NCBI GenBank assembly: GCA_005239605.1
Contig: SBBS01000015.1
Span: 1-10,297 of the forward strand
Source: a bacterium
GTDB lineage: Bacteria; Patescibacteriota; Minisyncoccia; Ryanbacterales; 2-02-FULL-48-12
Length of the DNA: 10,297 nucleotides
Direction: 5' to 3'
A model generated the notes under the pieces. It saw nothing but the letters and a program-made list of their open reading frames with translations. It did no database searches and had not been told where the DNA came from. Positions 1 through 5,700 of this stretch are shown piece after piece. Position 1 is the stretch's first letter. Each line of letters opens with the position of its first letter. The translations under genes and the position numbers were made by a program.

Positions 1-111
1 GGGCTTGGTGAAAATTTCTTGCGTGAGCCCTGCTGGCGCTTCAAAATTTTCACCGGCGCCCCATCTCATATTTCTGAAATTTCACTCTAAAATTTATTAC
101 GGGACAGGTCT
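1..111 (-). repeat. 161-bp palindromic element, copy 1 (truncated by window edge)
   Basis: This is the reverse complement of the first 111 bases of the complete copy at 9194-9354. It aligns without gaps and has three substitutions (element positions 12, 77 and 78). The terminal arm is at 89-111 and ends GGGACAGGTCT. The other arm would lie to the left of the window. It sits downstream of rsmE and in the opposite orientation to copies 2 and 3. No transposase accompanies it. Confidence 0.93.
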
Positions 112-358
112 ATTTAAGGAATAAGGTGTAAAGTATAAGTTTAAAAAAGAAAAAACGGCTTTTCACCGCAAACTTTTTTGCCATACCGGACTAAATTAGA
201 TCCGGCATCCATTTCCTCGATGGCAAATTAAGTCCTTTTCTCTGGACAGCCATTGTCTGCGGAATAATGATAGTGTATGAGAAATAAAAATATTTGTAAA
301 GGGTTGACAAAAATAAACGCTGGCGCTTTATTTTTCCCTACGTTCCACGCTCCGTGTT
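112..358. other. Non-coding stretch with nested inverted repeats
   Basis: No convincing coding frame is present between repeat copy 1 and the rsmE stop. The stretch is AT-rich. An 8-bp inverted repeat, TTTGCCAT (177-184) and ATGGCAAA (220-227), encloses a second hairpin, CCGGA (186-190) and TCCGG (201-205). A smaller CGG/CCG hairpin lies near 156-168. TTGACA at 304-309 looks like a -35 box, but the best -10 is TTTATT and no plus-strand gene follows. A small structured RNA is possible but unproven. Confidence 0.4.
311..333 (-). terminator. Probable intrinsic terminator for rsmE
   Basis: An inverted repeat with arms AAATAAACG (311-319) and CGCTTTATTT (324-333, one bulged base) lies 26 nt past the rsmE stop. 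Read on the minus strand it ends in a T-rich run (TTTATTTTTG). The GC core is short, so this is a weak to moderate terminator, possibly acting in both directions. Confidence 0.45.
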
Positions 359-1078
359 CTACGAACCAAATCTACTCAATACTGCATAGCTCCCTACAAT
401 GGCGGCAGTTTCGGCGCGCAGCACCCTGCGCGAAAGCGAGACTATGAAAAAGCCGGCGTTACGCACCAAGGTAATTTCCTTTTCGGAAAACCCCCCTTCC
501 GGACCGACAAAAAGCGATACCTGGCGACTTGCGGGAGGCGCGGCATCTAATGACCGGCGCGTTTCCTTTTCATGCGCAACTATGGTAAGGCCGCCCGCAT
601 TCTTGGCAGCGGCAACTGCCTCCGCAAACGTAACGATCGGCTGAATATCCGGCGCCAACGCGCGGCCGCTTTGCTCGGATGCTTCTTTTGTAATTTTCTC
701 CGCGCGCTCCTGATGCACTCCTTTTTTGATAGATCGTTCCGAAACAACCGGCACAAACGCACTCACGCCAACTTCCGTACATTTTTCAAAAATAAATTCC
801 AACTTGTCTTTTTTTATAAGCGATTGAAACAATGTTACATGCACGCGGGGCTCCCGCTCATTTTTTATTCGTTCTAACACGCGCCCGCTCACTACACGGT
901 CGGTAATGCGCGAAATGCGAAACCGAAAATCCCACCCCAAAGCTTCCCCGCCCGTAAATAGCGCAATTTCATCATCGGGCTTCATACGCAAAACCGCCCG
1001 CACTTGATGCGTCAAGGCGGCATCATCAATCATAAGAGAACCTTCTTGAAGCTGTTGTTTTATATGGAAACGGCGCAT
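359..1078 (-). CDS. rsmE: 16S rRNA (uracil1498-N3)-methyltransferase RsmE
   Basis: A 239-residue protein, the normal length for RsmE. In the known family, this SPOUT-class enzyme uses SAM to methylate N3 of U1498 in 16S rRNA of the 30S subunit. The N-terminal part (about 1-70) matches the PUA-like RNA-binding domain. The SPOUT part carries the family signatures: QSLIKKDKLEFIFEKCTEVGV at about 85-105, EASEQSGR at 132-139, GPEGGF at 192-197 and LRAETA at 220-225, the last two forming the knotted SAM site. The ATG at 1078 starts just before the conserved RRFHI block. No strong Shine-Dalgarno is seen. murI ends 21 nt upstream on the same strand, so the two are probably co-transcribed. All key motifs are intact. 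Confidence 0.96.
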   Translation of the reverse strand: MRRFHIKQQLQEGSLMIDDAALTHQVRAVLRMKPDDEIALFTGGEALGWDFRFRISRITDRVVSGRVLERIKNEREPRVHVTLFQSLIKKDKLEFIFEKCTEVGVSAFVPVVSERSIKKGVHQERAEKITKEASEQSGRALAPDIQPIVTFAEAVAAAKNAGGLTIVAHEKETRRSLDAAPPASRQVSLFVGPEGGFSEKEITLVRNAGFFIVSLSRRVLRAETAAIVGSYAVLSRFGS

Positions 1079-1099
1079 GATAAAAAATGTTGTTCTTAT

Positions 1100-2029
1100 T
1101 TATAAATCAATAACGCGGAGCAACACATCCTTTCCAAACCATTCTTTTGCCCGTTTTTCAAATTCCGGCGTTTTGTCTGTTACGCATATCGCCGCGCGAG
1201 CCCCGCGTGAAAGCGATTGTTCTATATCCGGATGGCGCTTGAGATAATCAGCCAGCTTTGCGCCGAGAAATTCATCCTGCGATACAACAGAAACCCCCGG
1301 GCCTGCCATGCGTTTTATTTCATGTTTCAGAAGGGGGTAATGCGTGCATCCTAACGCGATACAATCCGCTTTTTTTTGAAGCAAAGGTTTTATATAAGAA
1401 ACAAGCGCTTCCACAGCCAACGCGCGATCGCCGCTTTCAATTAAAGGAACCAGCAAGGGAGCCGCATACTCATAAACGAATATGCATGGAGACCGCTTTT
1501 TTATTTCTTTTTGAATTGCATGAGAATCCGCCGTCGCCCGGGTGGCAAGCACGCCTACCCGCTTGCAATTCTTTTCTTGCACAGTTTCCGCAAGCGGCGC
1601 CAATACGCCAAGCACGCGCCGATCCGGAAAATATTCGGGTAAAAACTCCTGCTGCAAGCGGCGCAAAGCGAGCGCGGATGCGGTATTGCAAGCAAGAATT
1701 ACCAACTTGCAATTCTGCCGCAAAAATAAATATTCCACCGCCTGCCGTGTAAACTCATATATGGTTTCGGGCGAACGATTGCCATACGGCACGCGTTTTG
1801 TATCTCCCGCATATATGTAATCATACGCCGGCAATTTCCGCACCAGCGCGCGCAATGTAAACAAGCCGCCTAACCCGGAATCAAACACCCCGATACGCTG
1901 ATTGCGCTTTATCCCGTTAGAAATAATACCACGCCGCTTGCGGCATGGGTTACCGCCTTGGAATAATCTACGCGGGGATTTCAATACCCCGCGCAGATTT
2001 CTAACTGGATTTACCGCCATGCATAACAT
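1100..2029 (-). CDS. murI: Glutamate racemase MurI with a repeat-encoded N-terminus
   Basis: Glutamate racemase interconverts L- and D-glutamate for peptidoglycan stem peptides, in the cytoplasm. Seen: IGVFDSGLGG near the start of the core, YAGDTKRVPYGNRS, and the two catalytic cysteines in ACNTAS (Cys114) and GCTHYPLL (Cys228), numbered from the ATG at 2029. The core begins at about base 1897. Between it and base 2010 the reading frame crosses a palindromic repeat (1911-2010), and no ATG, GTG or TTG lies between the repeat and the core in this frame. Candidate starts are therefore upstream: ATG at 2029 (weak GGGA 4 nt before it), ATG at 2020, or TTG at 2056. The protein would carry about 40 extra N-terminal residues, rich in Arg and Pro and not part of the family. 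A non-standard ATT or ATA start closer in cannot be excluded. Function is secure; the start is not. Confidence 0.93.
   Translation of the reverse strand: MLCMAVNPVRNLRGVLKSPRRLFQGGNPCRKRRGIISNGIKRNQRIGVFDSGLGGLFTLRALVRKLPAYDYIYAGDTKRVPYGNRSPETIYEFTRQAVEYLFLRQNCKLVILACNTASALALRRLQQEFLPEYFPDRRVLGVLAPLAETVQEKNCKRVGVLATRATADSHAIQKEIKKRSPCIFVYEYAAPLLVPLIESGDRALAVEALVSYIKPLLQKKADCIALGCTHYPLLKHEIKRMAGPGVSVVSQDEFLGAKLADYLKRHPDIEQSLSRGARAAICVTDKTPEFEKRAKEWFGKDVLLRVIDL
1911..2010. repeat. 100-bp palindromic element inside the murI 5' region
   Basis: The outer arms ATCCCGTTAGAAAT (1911-1924) and ATTTCTAACTGGAT (1997-2010) are inverted repeats matching at 13 of 14 positions. Inside are two further hairpins. 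One is GCCGC/GCGGC at 1933-1944, flanked by ACC/GGT. The other is CGCGGGG (1971-1977) with CCCCGCG (1987-1993), extended by AATCT/AGATT across one mismatch. TTACCGCC occurs at 1950-1957 and again just outside at 2011-2018. The minus-strand frame of murI is open throughout. The architecture is typical of a small dispersed palindromic element, but no second copy is present in this window. Confidence 0.7.
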
Positions 2030-2049
2030 GGTATCCCGATGGCGCCTAT

Positions 2050-2077
2050 ATGACAATAGAGAAGCATGTCGTATAAT
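2050..2077 (+). promoter_or_regulatory. Sigma-70-type promoter of the protease gene (leaderless)
   Basis: ATGACA (2050-2055, five of six matches to TTGACA) and a perfect TATAAT (2072-2077) are separated by 16 nt. The protease ATG at 2085 begins 7 nt after the -10 box, where the transcription start is expected, so the mRNA should have almost no 5' leader. The same bases lie upstream of, or overlap, the possible TTG start of divergent murI. Confidence 0.7.
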
Positions 2078-2084
2078 TCAAAAT

Positions 2085-3137
2085 ATGGTCGGCTCTATCC
2101 GCATAAGCATATTTGCGGCTGGTATATGCGCCCTCGGGCTTGCGTTGTTGATTGTCGCCGCGAAACCACCGTTCGGAACATTTTTTTCATTATATGCGCC
2201 TTCTGTTGATGCGCCTAACAAAAATGAACACGCACTGCCAGCGCCTGCAGACACGCGCAATCTCCCCAACAAAACAAATGACGAACCAGCGCCTCAAACA
2301 CAAACGGCAGAAACTGAACAAAAAACCGATAACGTGCTTGGCACGTCTCCCGAAAAATTAAAAACCGCGCAAGAAGAACGCGTGCTCGTAAAAGAACCAA
2401 TAGTTTCCCCGCTTGATAATGCCCGGCGCCTTCCCTCGCAAACACTCTACATCCTGGCATCCGAACGCGTGGTAAATCTTTTCTGTGAGCTTCCCAAAAA
2501 CGAAGTTGCCATCGCCACCGGCGTTATCATCCATCCGCGCGGCTACATTCTCACAAACGCGCATGTTGCAGACACGGAACAATCCCGCACGTGTCTTATA
2601 CGCCGCGGCTCTCCGGCGCGCAATTTTGCCGTTGCGGAACGGGTATTTTTGCCGCCGAATTTTTCCAGCAAAAGTCACACGCGGGAAAATCTTGCAAATG
2701 ACGTGGCCATCTGGAAAATAACAAGTGTAATTGAAAAGGAAACCGCCGATACATTTCCATTTTTCTCCATCCGTCCTCATAAGCTTCCTGTGGATGGCGC
2801 CGCGCTCGCCACTTTCAGTTATCCCGCCGAACTCTTGGGTTCGCACGCGGTGGTAAGCGCGTTGTATCTTTCGTTTTCGGAAACAAAAATCACGGCGCAT
2901 GACGCTTATTTTATAGAATCCGCCCAAGGGCTGGGATCGCAAAAAGGATCTTCCGGCGGCATTTTGCTTGATCCGTTCACTGGTGAACTAGCCGGACTTA
3001 TTTTCGCCGTAAACGACGTGAAAACTGAATACGTATCGGAACGCACCATGTTTTCGTTAACTCCCTTTGCCATACAAGAAGCGGTTCGCGCGGCAACCGG
3101 AAAAGATTTGGATGCGTATCTTAATTCAAATCCGTAA
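2085..3137 (+). CDS. Membrane-anchored trypsin-like serine protease
   Basis: A 350-residue protein starting at ATG 2085, chosen because a perfect TATAAT ends 7 nt before it. The longer in-frame extension upstream only reads through a palindromic repeat. Residues about 4-28 form a hydrophobic signal-anchor segment. About 35-105 is a Pro/Thr/Gln/Lys-rich linker. The rest is a chymotrypsin-fold protease of the HtrA-like or Trypsin_2 type with a complete triad: His160 in TNAHVA, Asp206 in NDVAIWK and Ser290 in GSSGG. No PDZ domain follows; the protein ends soon after the protease fold. It is expected to act outside the cytoplasmic membrane on unknown substrates, with envelope protein quality control a reasonable guess. 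It is the only plus-strand gene in the window and is divergent from murI. Confidence 0.88.
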   Translation: MVGSIRISIFAAGICALGLALLIVAAKPPFGTFFSLYAPSVDAPNKNEHALPAPADTRNLPNKTNDEPAPQTQTAETEQKTDNVLGTSPEKLKTAQEERVLVKEPIVSPLDNARRLPSQTLYILASERVVNLFCELPKNEVAIATGVIIHPRGYILTNAHVADTEQSRTCLIRRGSPARNFAVAERVFLPPNFSSKSHTRENLANDVAIWKITSVIEKETADTFPFFSIRPHKLPVDGAALATFSYPAELLGSHAVVSALYLSFSETKITAHDAYFIESAQGLGSQKGSSGGILLDPFTGELAGLIFAVNDVKTEYVSERTMFSLTPFAIQEAVRAATGKDLDAYLNSNP

Positions 3138-3164
3138 CATACATAATCTCATACGAAAAAATTT

Positions 3165-3221
3165 ATCCCCGGGGGTTTCCCGGGGATTATAAACGGAGAA
3201 ATTGTATAAAGAACTCCGTTT
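3165..3221 (+). terminator. Tandem terminator hairpins after the protease gene
   Basis: The first hairpin is perfect: ATCCCCGGG (3165-3173), a 5-nt loop, CCCGGGGAT (3179-3187). The second is AAACGGAG (3191-3198) with CTCCGTTT (3214-3221), followed by one more T. The first lies 27 nt past the protease stop. Neither has a long U-tract, so efficiency is uncertain. Confidence 0.55.
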
Positions 3222-3290
3222 TACAGAGTAACAAAACCTTAAATAAACAAAATTTGAGAACAATCTCATTTCCCATTAATTATGGGTGAA

Positions 3291-3316
3291 AGAGTTTACA
3301 AAATCTTGTATACTCT
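3291..3316 (-). terminator. Hairpin downstream of the DUF192 gene
   Basis: AGAGTTTACAA (3291-3301) pairs with TTGTATACTCT (3306-3316) with one mismatch and a 4-nt loop, 66 nt past the DUF192 stop. On the minus strand only a short TTTC follows, so this is a weak terminator candidate. Its TTTACA together with TATAAA at 3316-3321 also resembles a promoter with a short 15-nt spacer. Confidence 0.35.
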
Positions 3317-3381
3317 ATAAAACGGTTTTGCTTCTGATATTATACAACATATAAAATATTCTGCGAACCGAAACATGTGGA

Positions 3382-3840
3382 TTATTTTGTGCGCACTCCC
3401 ATTCCTTTCTGTATCCCATGCGCGCCTGCCCACCCCGCATTCACCTCCACCACCTGGTCAATTGCTTCCGGCGAAGGCATGGAAACAATCTGATTGCCGC
3501 TTTGCGTAATTGACGGCAACGATGAAACCCCAACTACCCGTCCGCCCGCAATCCATATAAGATCAAGGGGGATCAAAGTGTTTTTATTCCAAAACGTTCG
3601 CGCGGAAACAGTAGGAAAAATAAACAGCATGCCGGAACCATCTGCCAGTTCCGTAACGCCCATAAGCCCTTTGGTGCGCTTTTCTTCGGTGTCGGCGATG
3701 AGAACCTCCAGATTAGCATCGTTGATCTGAATTTGCTTTGTTTCGTAAGCGTTTAATGGATTGATTTCCCGCATATATGCGGAAAAAACTACAAAACCAG
3801 CTATTACGAGAATGAGTATGAGAAAGATTATTTTTAGCAT
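3382..3840 (-). CDS. DUF192 family protein, membrane-anchored
   Basis: A 152-residue protein. Residues about 4-22 form one strongly hydrophobic helix, a signal anchor or uncleaved signal peptide. The remainder is a DUF192 domain. Its hallmarks are KRTKGLMGVTEL, the GMLFIF strand, FWNKNTLIPLDLIWI (family usually FWMKNT) and a terminal VVEVNAGWAGAHGIQKG block. The domain's function is not known; it is a small beta-rich fold often found exported. The ATG at 3840 has AGGA 5 nt before it (GATAGGAATATG). It is separated from the upstream DUF167 gene by a hairpin (3875-3896), so it may have its own promoter, although I see no strong one. Identity of the domain is firm; the role is unknown. Confidence 0.9.
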   Translation of the reverse strand: MLKIIFLILILVIAGFVVFSAYMREINPLNAYETKQIQINDANLEVLIADTEEKRTKGLMGVTELADGSGMLFIFPTVSARTFWNKNTLIPLDLIWIAGGRVVGVSSLPSITQSGNQIVSMPSPEAIDQVVEVNAGWAGAHGIQKGMGVRTK

Positions 3841-3870
3841 ATTCCTATCTTATCAAAAATAAAAATATTT

Positions 3871-3900
3871 CTGGATCCCGTGTCAAAGCACGGAATGACA
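3871..3900 (-). terminator. Palindromic hairpin between DUF167 and DUF192 genes
   Basis: ATCCCGTG (3875-3882) and CACGGAAT (3889-3896) pair with one mismatch around a 6-nt loop. On the minus strand a T-rich stretch (ATATTTTTATTTTT) follows within about 10 nt, so it can act as the DUF167 terminator. From memory, the GGATCCCGTGTCAAAGCACGG-type core resembles small palindromes dispersed in many bacterial genomes. No second copy is present here. Confidence 0.5.
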
Positions 3901-3903
3901 AAG

Positions 3904-4134
3904 TCACTTCTTCTGCCACGGGCGGATTTCTATGATTTTTTGGCGGCTTTTGTGGCCACTCACAATTTCTATGGCGCTTTTTGCCACTTCAAAATAATCG
4001 GAAAGAAGCTCCAGCATTTCTTCGTTTGCTTTGCCGTCAAACGGTGCGGAAGAAACAGAAACTTCTAAAATGCCGTCTTTTTCCACCACGCCCGGGCGCT
4101 TTGATTTTGATTTTATATGAATTTCCCTCTTCAT
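3904..4134 (-). CDS. DUF167 (YggU-like) family protein
   Basis: A 76-residue protein covering the complete small DUF167 fold. Family signatures are PFDGKANEEMLELL at about 31-44 and the following KSAIEIVSGHKSRQKIIEI block, matching the usual PVDGKAN...VEIVSGxxSRxK pattern. The family is widely conserved and its biochemical role is not established. The start ATG at 4134 has TAGGA about 7 nt upstream. An intrinsic terminator (4149-4175) lies only about 15 nt upstream and separates it from the operon before it, so expression needs read-through or a promoter I could not identify. Nothing in the sequence ties it to its neighbours. Confidence 0.92.
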   Translation of the reverse strand: MKREIHIKSKSKRPGVVEKDGILEVSVSSAPFDGKANEEMLELLSDYFEVAKSAIEIVSGHKSRQKIIEIRPWQKK

Positions 4135-4148
4135 CCCTGTATCCTAAC

Positions 4149-4175
4149 AAAAAAGCTTGCAGTATGCACAAGCTT
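4149..4175 (-). terminator. Intrinsic terminator of the GDH-rsmI operon
   Basis: On the minus strand the arms AAGCTTG (4175-4169) and CAAGCTT (4159-4153) enclose a 9-nt loop. The closing arm runs straight into TTTT (six Ts in a row in total), the classic intrinsic terminator form. It lies 29 nt past the stop of the carrier-like ORF and just before the DUF167 start. Confidence 0.8.
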
Positions 4176-4204
4176 AAACGTGTTTGAAAACTATCATCGT
4201 GTTT

Positions 4205-4504
4205 TTATCTTTTGCGGAAGGACTGTAACGCAAACCCGCCATGTTCCTTCCGATAACACGCAAGAACTCTCTTGGTAAGCCGCTCAATCGTGCGCGTCTT
4301 GTGCGTTCCTTCATCGCGCTCCGGGAATGTAATGCCGAGTTGCGCGTCAAGATAGGTGATAATTTCAGCAATATCAGTGTCGCTTGCCCGCAAATCATTG
4401 ACAAGCGCATGCTTGGGCAGCACCTGTTTAATTTTTATAGCAAGCACATCTGCAATGGTTCTGCGTACAATCCGCCTGATACCCCAAATGGTCATTCTTG
4501 GCAA
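4205..4504 (-). CDS. Acyl-carrier-protein-like small protein lacking the normal Ser site
   Basis: A 99-residue protein starting with TTG at 4504. GGAGG (4514-4510) within a longer GGAAGGAGGA lies 5 nt before it; the alternative ATG at 4495 would have 14-nt spacing. It begins 18 nt past the rsmI stop, so it is the last gene of that operon. Residues about 13-80 align without gaps to the remembered E. coli AcpP: hydrophobic helix I, VNDL for VEDL, ASDTD where AcpP has ADSLD, an amphipathic helix IAEIITYLDAQLGITFPE for VELVMALEEEFDTEIPD, and a last helix. The phosphopantetheine Ser position is Asp42, and Ser41 sits where the Asp should be. It is therefore either a non-acylated relative or a misassigned helical protein. 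The C-terminal tail is basic. Confidence 0.65.
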   Translation of the reverse strand: MPRMTIWGIRRIVRRTIADVLAIKIKQVLPKHALVNDLRASDTDIAEIITYLDAQLGITFPERDEGTHKTRTIERLTKRVLACYRKEHGGFALQSFRKR

Positions 4505-4522
4505 TGGGTCCTCCTTCCTAAT

Positions 4523-5194
4523 TTATGTAATTATCAGTAGAAACTCGCCTTTCCCTTTCCTGCCGACAAAATAGGTAATTGCCTGGAAACAGGCGCCACA
4601 CCAAAGCTCCTCATGTATTTTAGTTAATTCCTTCGCTATTACAAGAGATGTATCATTTCCCAAAACTTCTGCTATGTTTTCAAGCGTGCGCCGCAGCCGA
4701 TGGGGTGATTCATACAATACCACCGGGCGCGCGTTTATATCTCGCGCTCTTTCAAAAAATGTTTTCCTCCCCTTTTTATGCGGCGGATAGCCAAGAAATG
4801 TAAATGAATCCGCGGATATGCCCGCAACGGACAATGCGCTTACCAGCGCGGACGGCCCGGGAATAGGAACAATAGAAACCTCCGGGGCATATTCCCGCAC
4901 ATAGGCAACCAGCCGCGAACCCGGATCGGAAATACCCGGAGTTCCGGCATCGCTCACCAATGCAACCGATCTGCCTTTTGCCAGTTCGTCCGCAACGCGT
5001 TTGTGCATGCGTTCTGCCACATGCTCATCGTATCGCAAAACCGGTTTTTTGATTTCATAATGCCGAAGCAATTTTTGCGTAACGCGCGTGTCTTCGGCCA
5101 AAACCACATCAACTTCTTTCAAAACCCGAAGCGCGCGCAAAGTAATATCTTCCAAATTACCGATGGGGGTTGCGACAATAAACAACGTTGGCAT
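4523..5194 (-). CDS. rsmI: 16S rRNA (cytidine1402-2'-O)-methyltransferase RsmI
   Basis: A 223-residue tetrapyrrole-methylase-fold protein. The family uses SAM to 2'-O-methylate C1402 in the ribosomal decoding centre. Signatures: VATPIGNLEDIT at 7-18, AEDTR at 33-37, SDAGTPGISDPG at 81-92, PGPSA at 112-116 and YESPHR at 161-166. It stops after KGEFLLIIT, so it lacks the roughly 50-residue C-terminal extension of the 286-residue E. coli protein. Short forms occur in other lineages, and the catalytic core is complete. The ATG at 5194 follows the stop of the upstream nucleotidyltransferase gene after one base, with no Shine-Dalgarno, which suggests translational coupling. The next gene starts 18 nt downstream. 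Confidence 0.96.
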   Translation of the reverse strand: MPTLFIVATPIGNLEDITLRALRVLKEVDVVLAEDTRVTQKLLRHYEIKKPVLRYDEHVAERMHKRVADELAKGRSVALVSDAGTPGISDPGSRLVAYVREYAPEVSIVPIPGPSALVSALSVAGISADSFTFLGYPPHKKGRKTFFERARDINARPVVLYESPHRLRRTLENIAEVLGNDTSLVIAKELTKIHEELWCGACFQAITYFVGRKGKGEFLLIIT

Positions 5195-5195
5195 G

Positions 5196-5675
5196 TTATT
5201 TGCTTAAGCTCTTTTGCTTGGCGGTCCTGTTTACATGCCTTGCGAGCAGCCACGAGCTAGATTGCACTTTGCCGCCCTTGCCAACTCCGAACACCATTTT
5301 ACAGCCGATTTCTTTGCACACCGGAATTTCGGGGATATTTTTCTTTGTGCGATCCCCGCCGTTTGCAAAAATATGCGGGCGCACTTTTTGCAATGCGCCG
5401 CACACGCTCATATCCTCGGTTCCTTTTACATGTTCGGTAACCACCACATCATCCACTGCCGCAAGCGCTTTGATGATCTCCTTGCGCTCGCGCTGGGGCA
5501 TGAACACAAACCCTTTTTTCTTTCGCAGCCAGTGATCATTGTTCAGAATAACCACCAATTTATCGCCCAGTTTCCGCGCTTCTTCAAACATGCGCACATG
5601 CCCCACATGCAAGGGGTCAAACCCGCCGCTTACCGCAACCACTACGGGAGGATTATGTTGCCCGGATTTGTTCAT
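5196..5675 (-). CDS. HxGH nucleotidyltransferase (cytidylyl/adenylyltransferase-like)
   Basis: A 159-residue single-domain protein of the nucleotidyltransferase superfamily that joins a nucleotide to a phosphorylated small molecule with release of pyrophosphate. Seen: the nucleotide-binding SGGFDPLHVGHVRMFEEARKLGD block with HVGH at 23-26, the PQRERKEIIKALAAVDDVVV segment at 60-79, FANGGD at 103-108 (compare the KGGD of HldE domain II) and a QSSSW block near the C-terminus in the place of the usual ISTT-type motif. It looks closer to the HldE/RfaE C-terminal domain than to TagD, but the substrate cannot be named. The start was placed at ATG 5675 because the domain begins about 10 residues later. 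Its leader lacks a clear Shine-Dalgarno. It is 25 nt after the GDH stop and abuts rsmI. Confidence 0.85.
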   Translation of the reverse strand: MNKSGQHNPPVVVAVSGGFDPLHVGHVRMFEEARKLGDKLVVILNNDHWLRKKKGFVFMPQRERKEIIKALAAVDDVVVTEHVKGTEDMSVCGALQKVRPHIFANGGDRTKKNIPEIPVCKEIGCKMVFGVGKGGKVQSSSWLLARHVNRTAKQKSLSK

Positions 5676-5700
5676 AAAAAAAACATAACAATTCTTTCTA

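Larger units (their letters stand above)
3138..3381. other. Gene-free convergent zone with several hairpins
   Basis: This lies between the ends of the protease (+) and DUF192 (-) genes. It contains no plausible coding frame. Seen in order: a GC-rich hairpin (3165-3187), an AAACGGAG/CTCCGTTT hairpin (3191-3221), a short CCCAT/ATGGG palindrome (3272-3286) and an 11-bp hairpin with one mismatch (3291-3316). These probably end transcription from both sides. Confidence 0.6.

Noticed and set aside
304..309. TTGACA as a plus-strand -35 box
   Set aside because: The best -10 at 17-nt spacing is TTTATT (four of six), no plus-strand gene follows, and the downstream bases form the rsmE terminator hairpin.
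1258..1752. Long open frame on the plus strand opposite murI (164 codons)
   Set aside because: It lies wholly inside the well-conserved murI gene and has no recognisable domain; it is a shadow frame.
1902..2084. In-frame upstream extension of the protease (61 more residues)
   Set aside because: It reads through the palindromic element and the promoter; a perfect TATAAT lies 7 nt before ATG 2085, and the membrane anchor begins right after that ATG.
2358..2942. Minus-strand open frame (194 codons) opposite the protease gene
   Set aside because: The plus-strand protease has a full catalytic triad and a promoter; the opposite frame shows no domain and odd composition.
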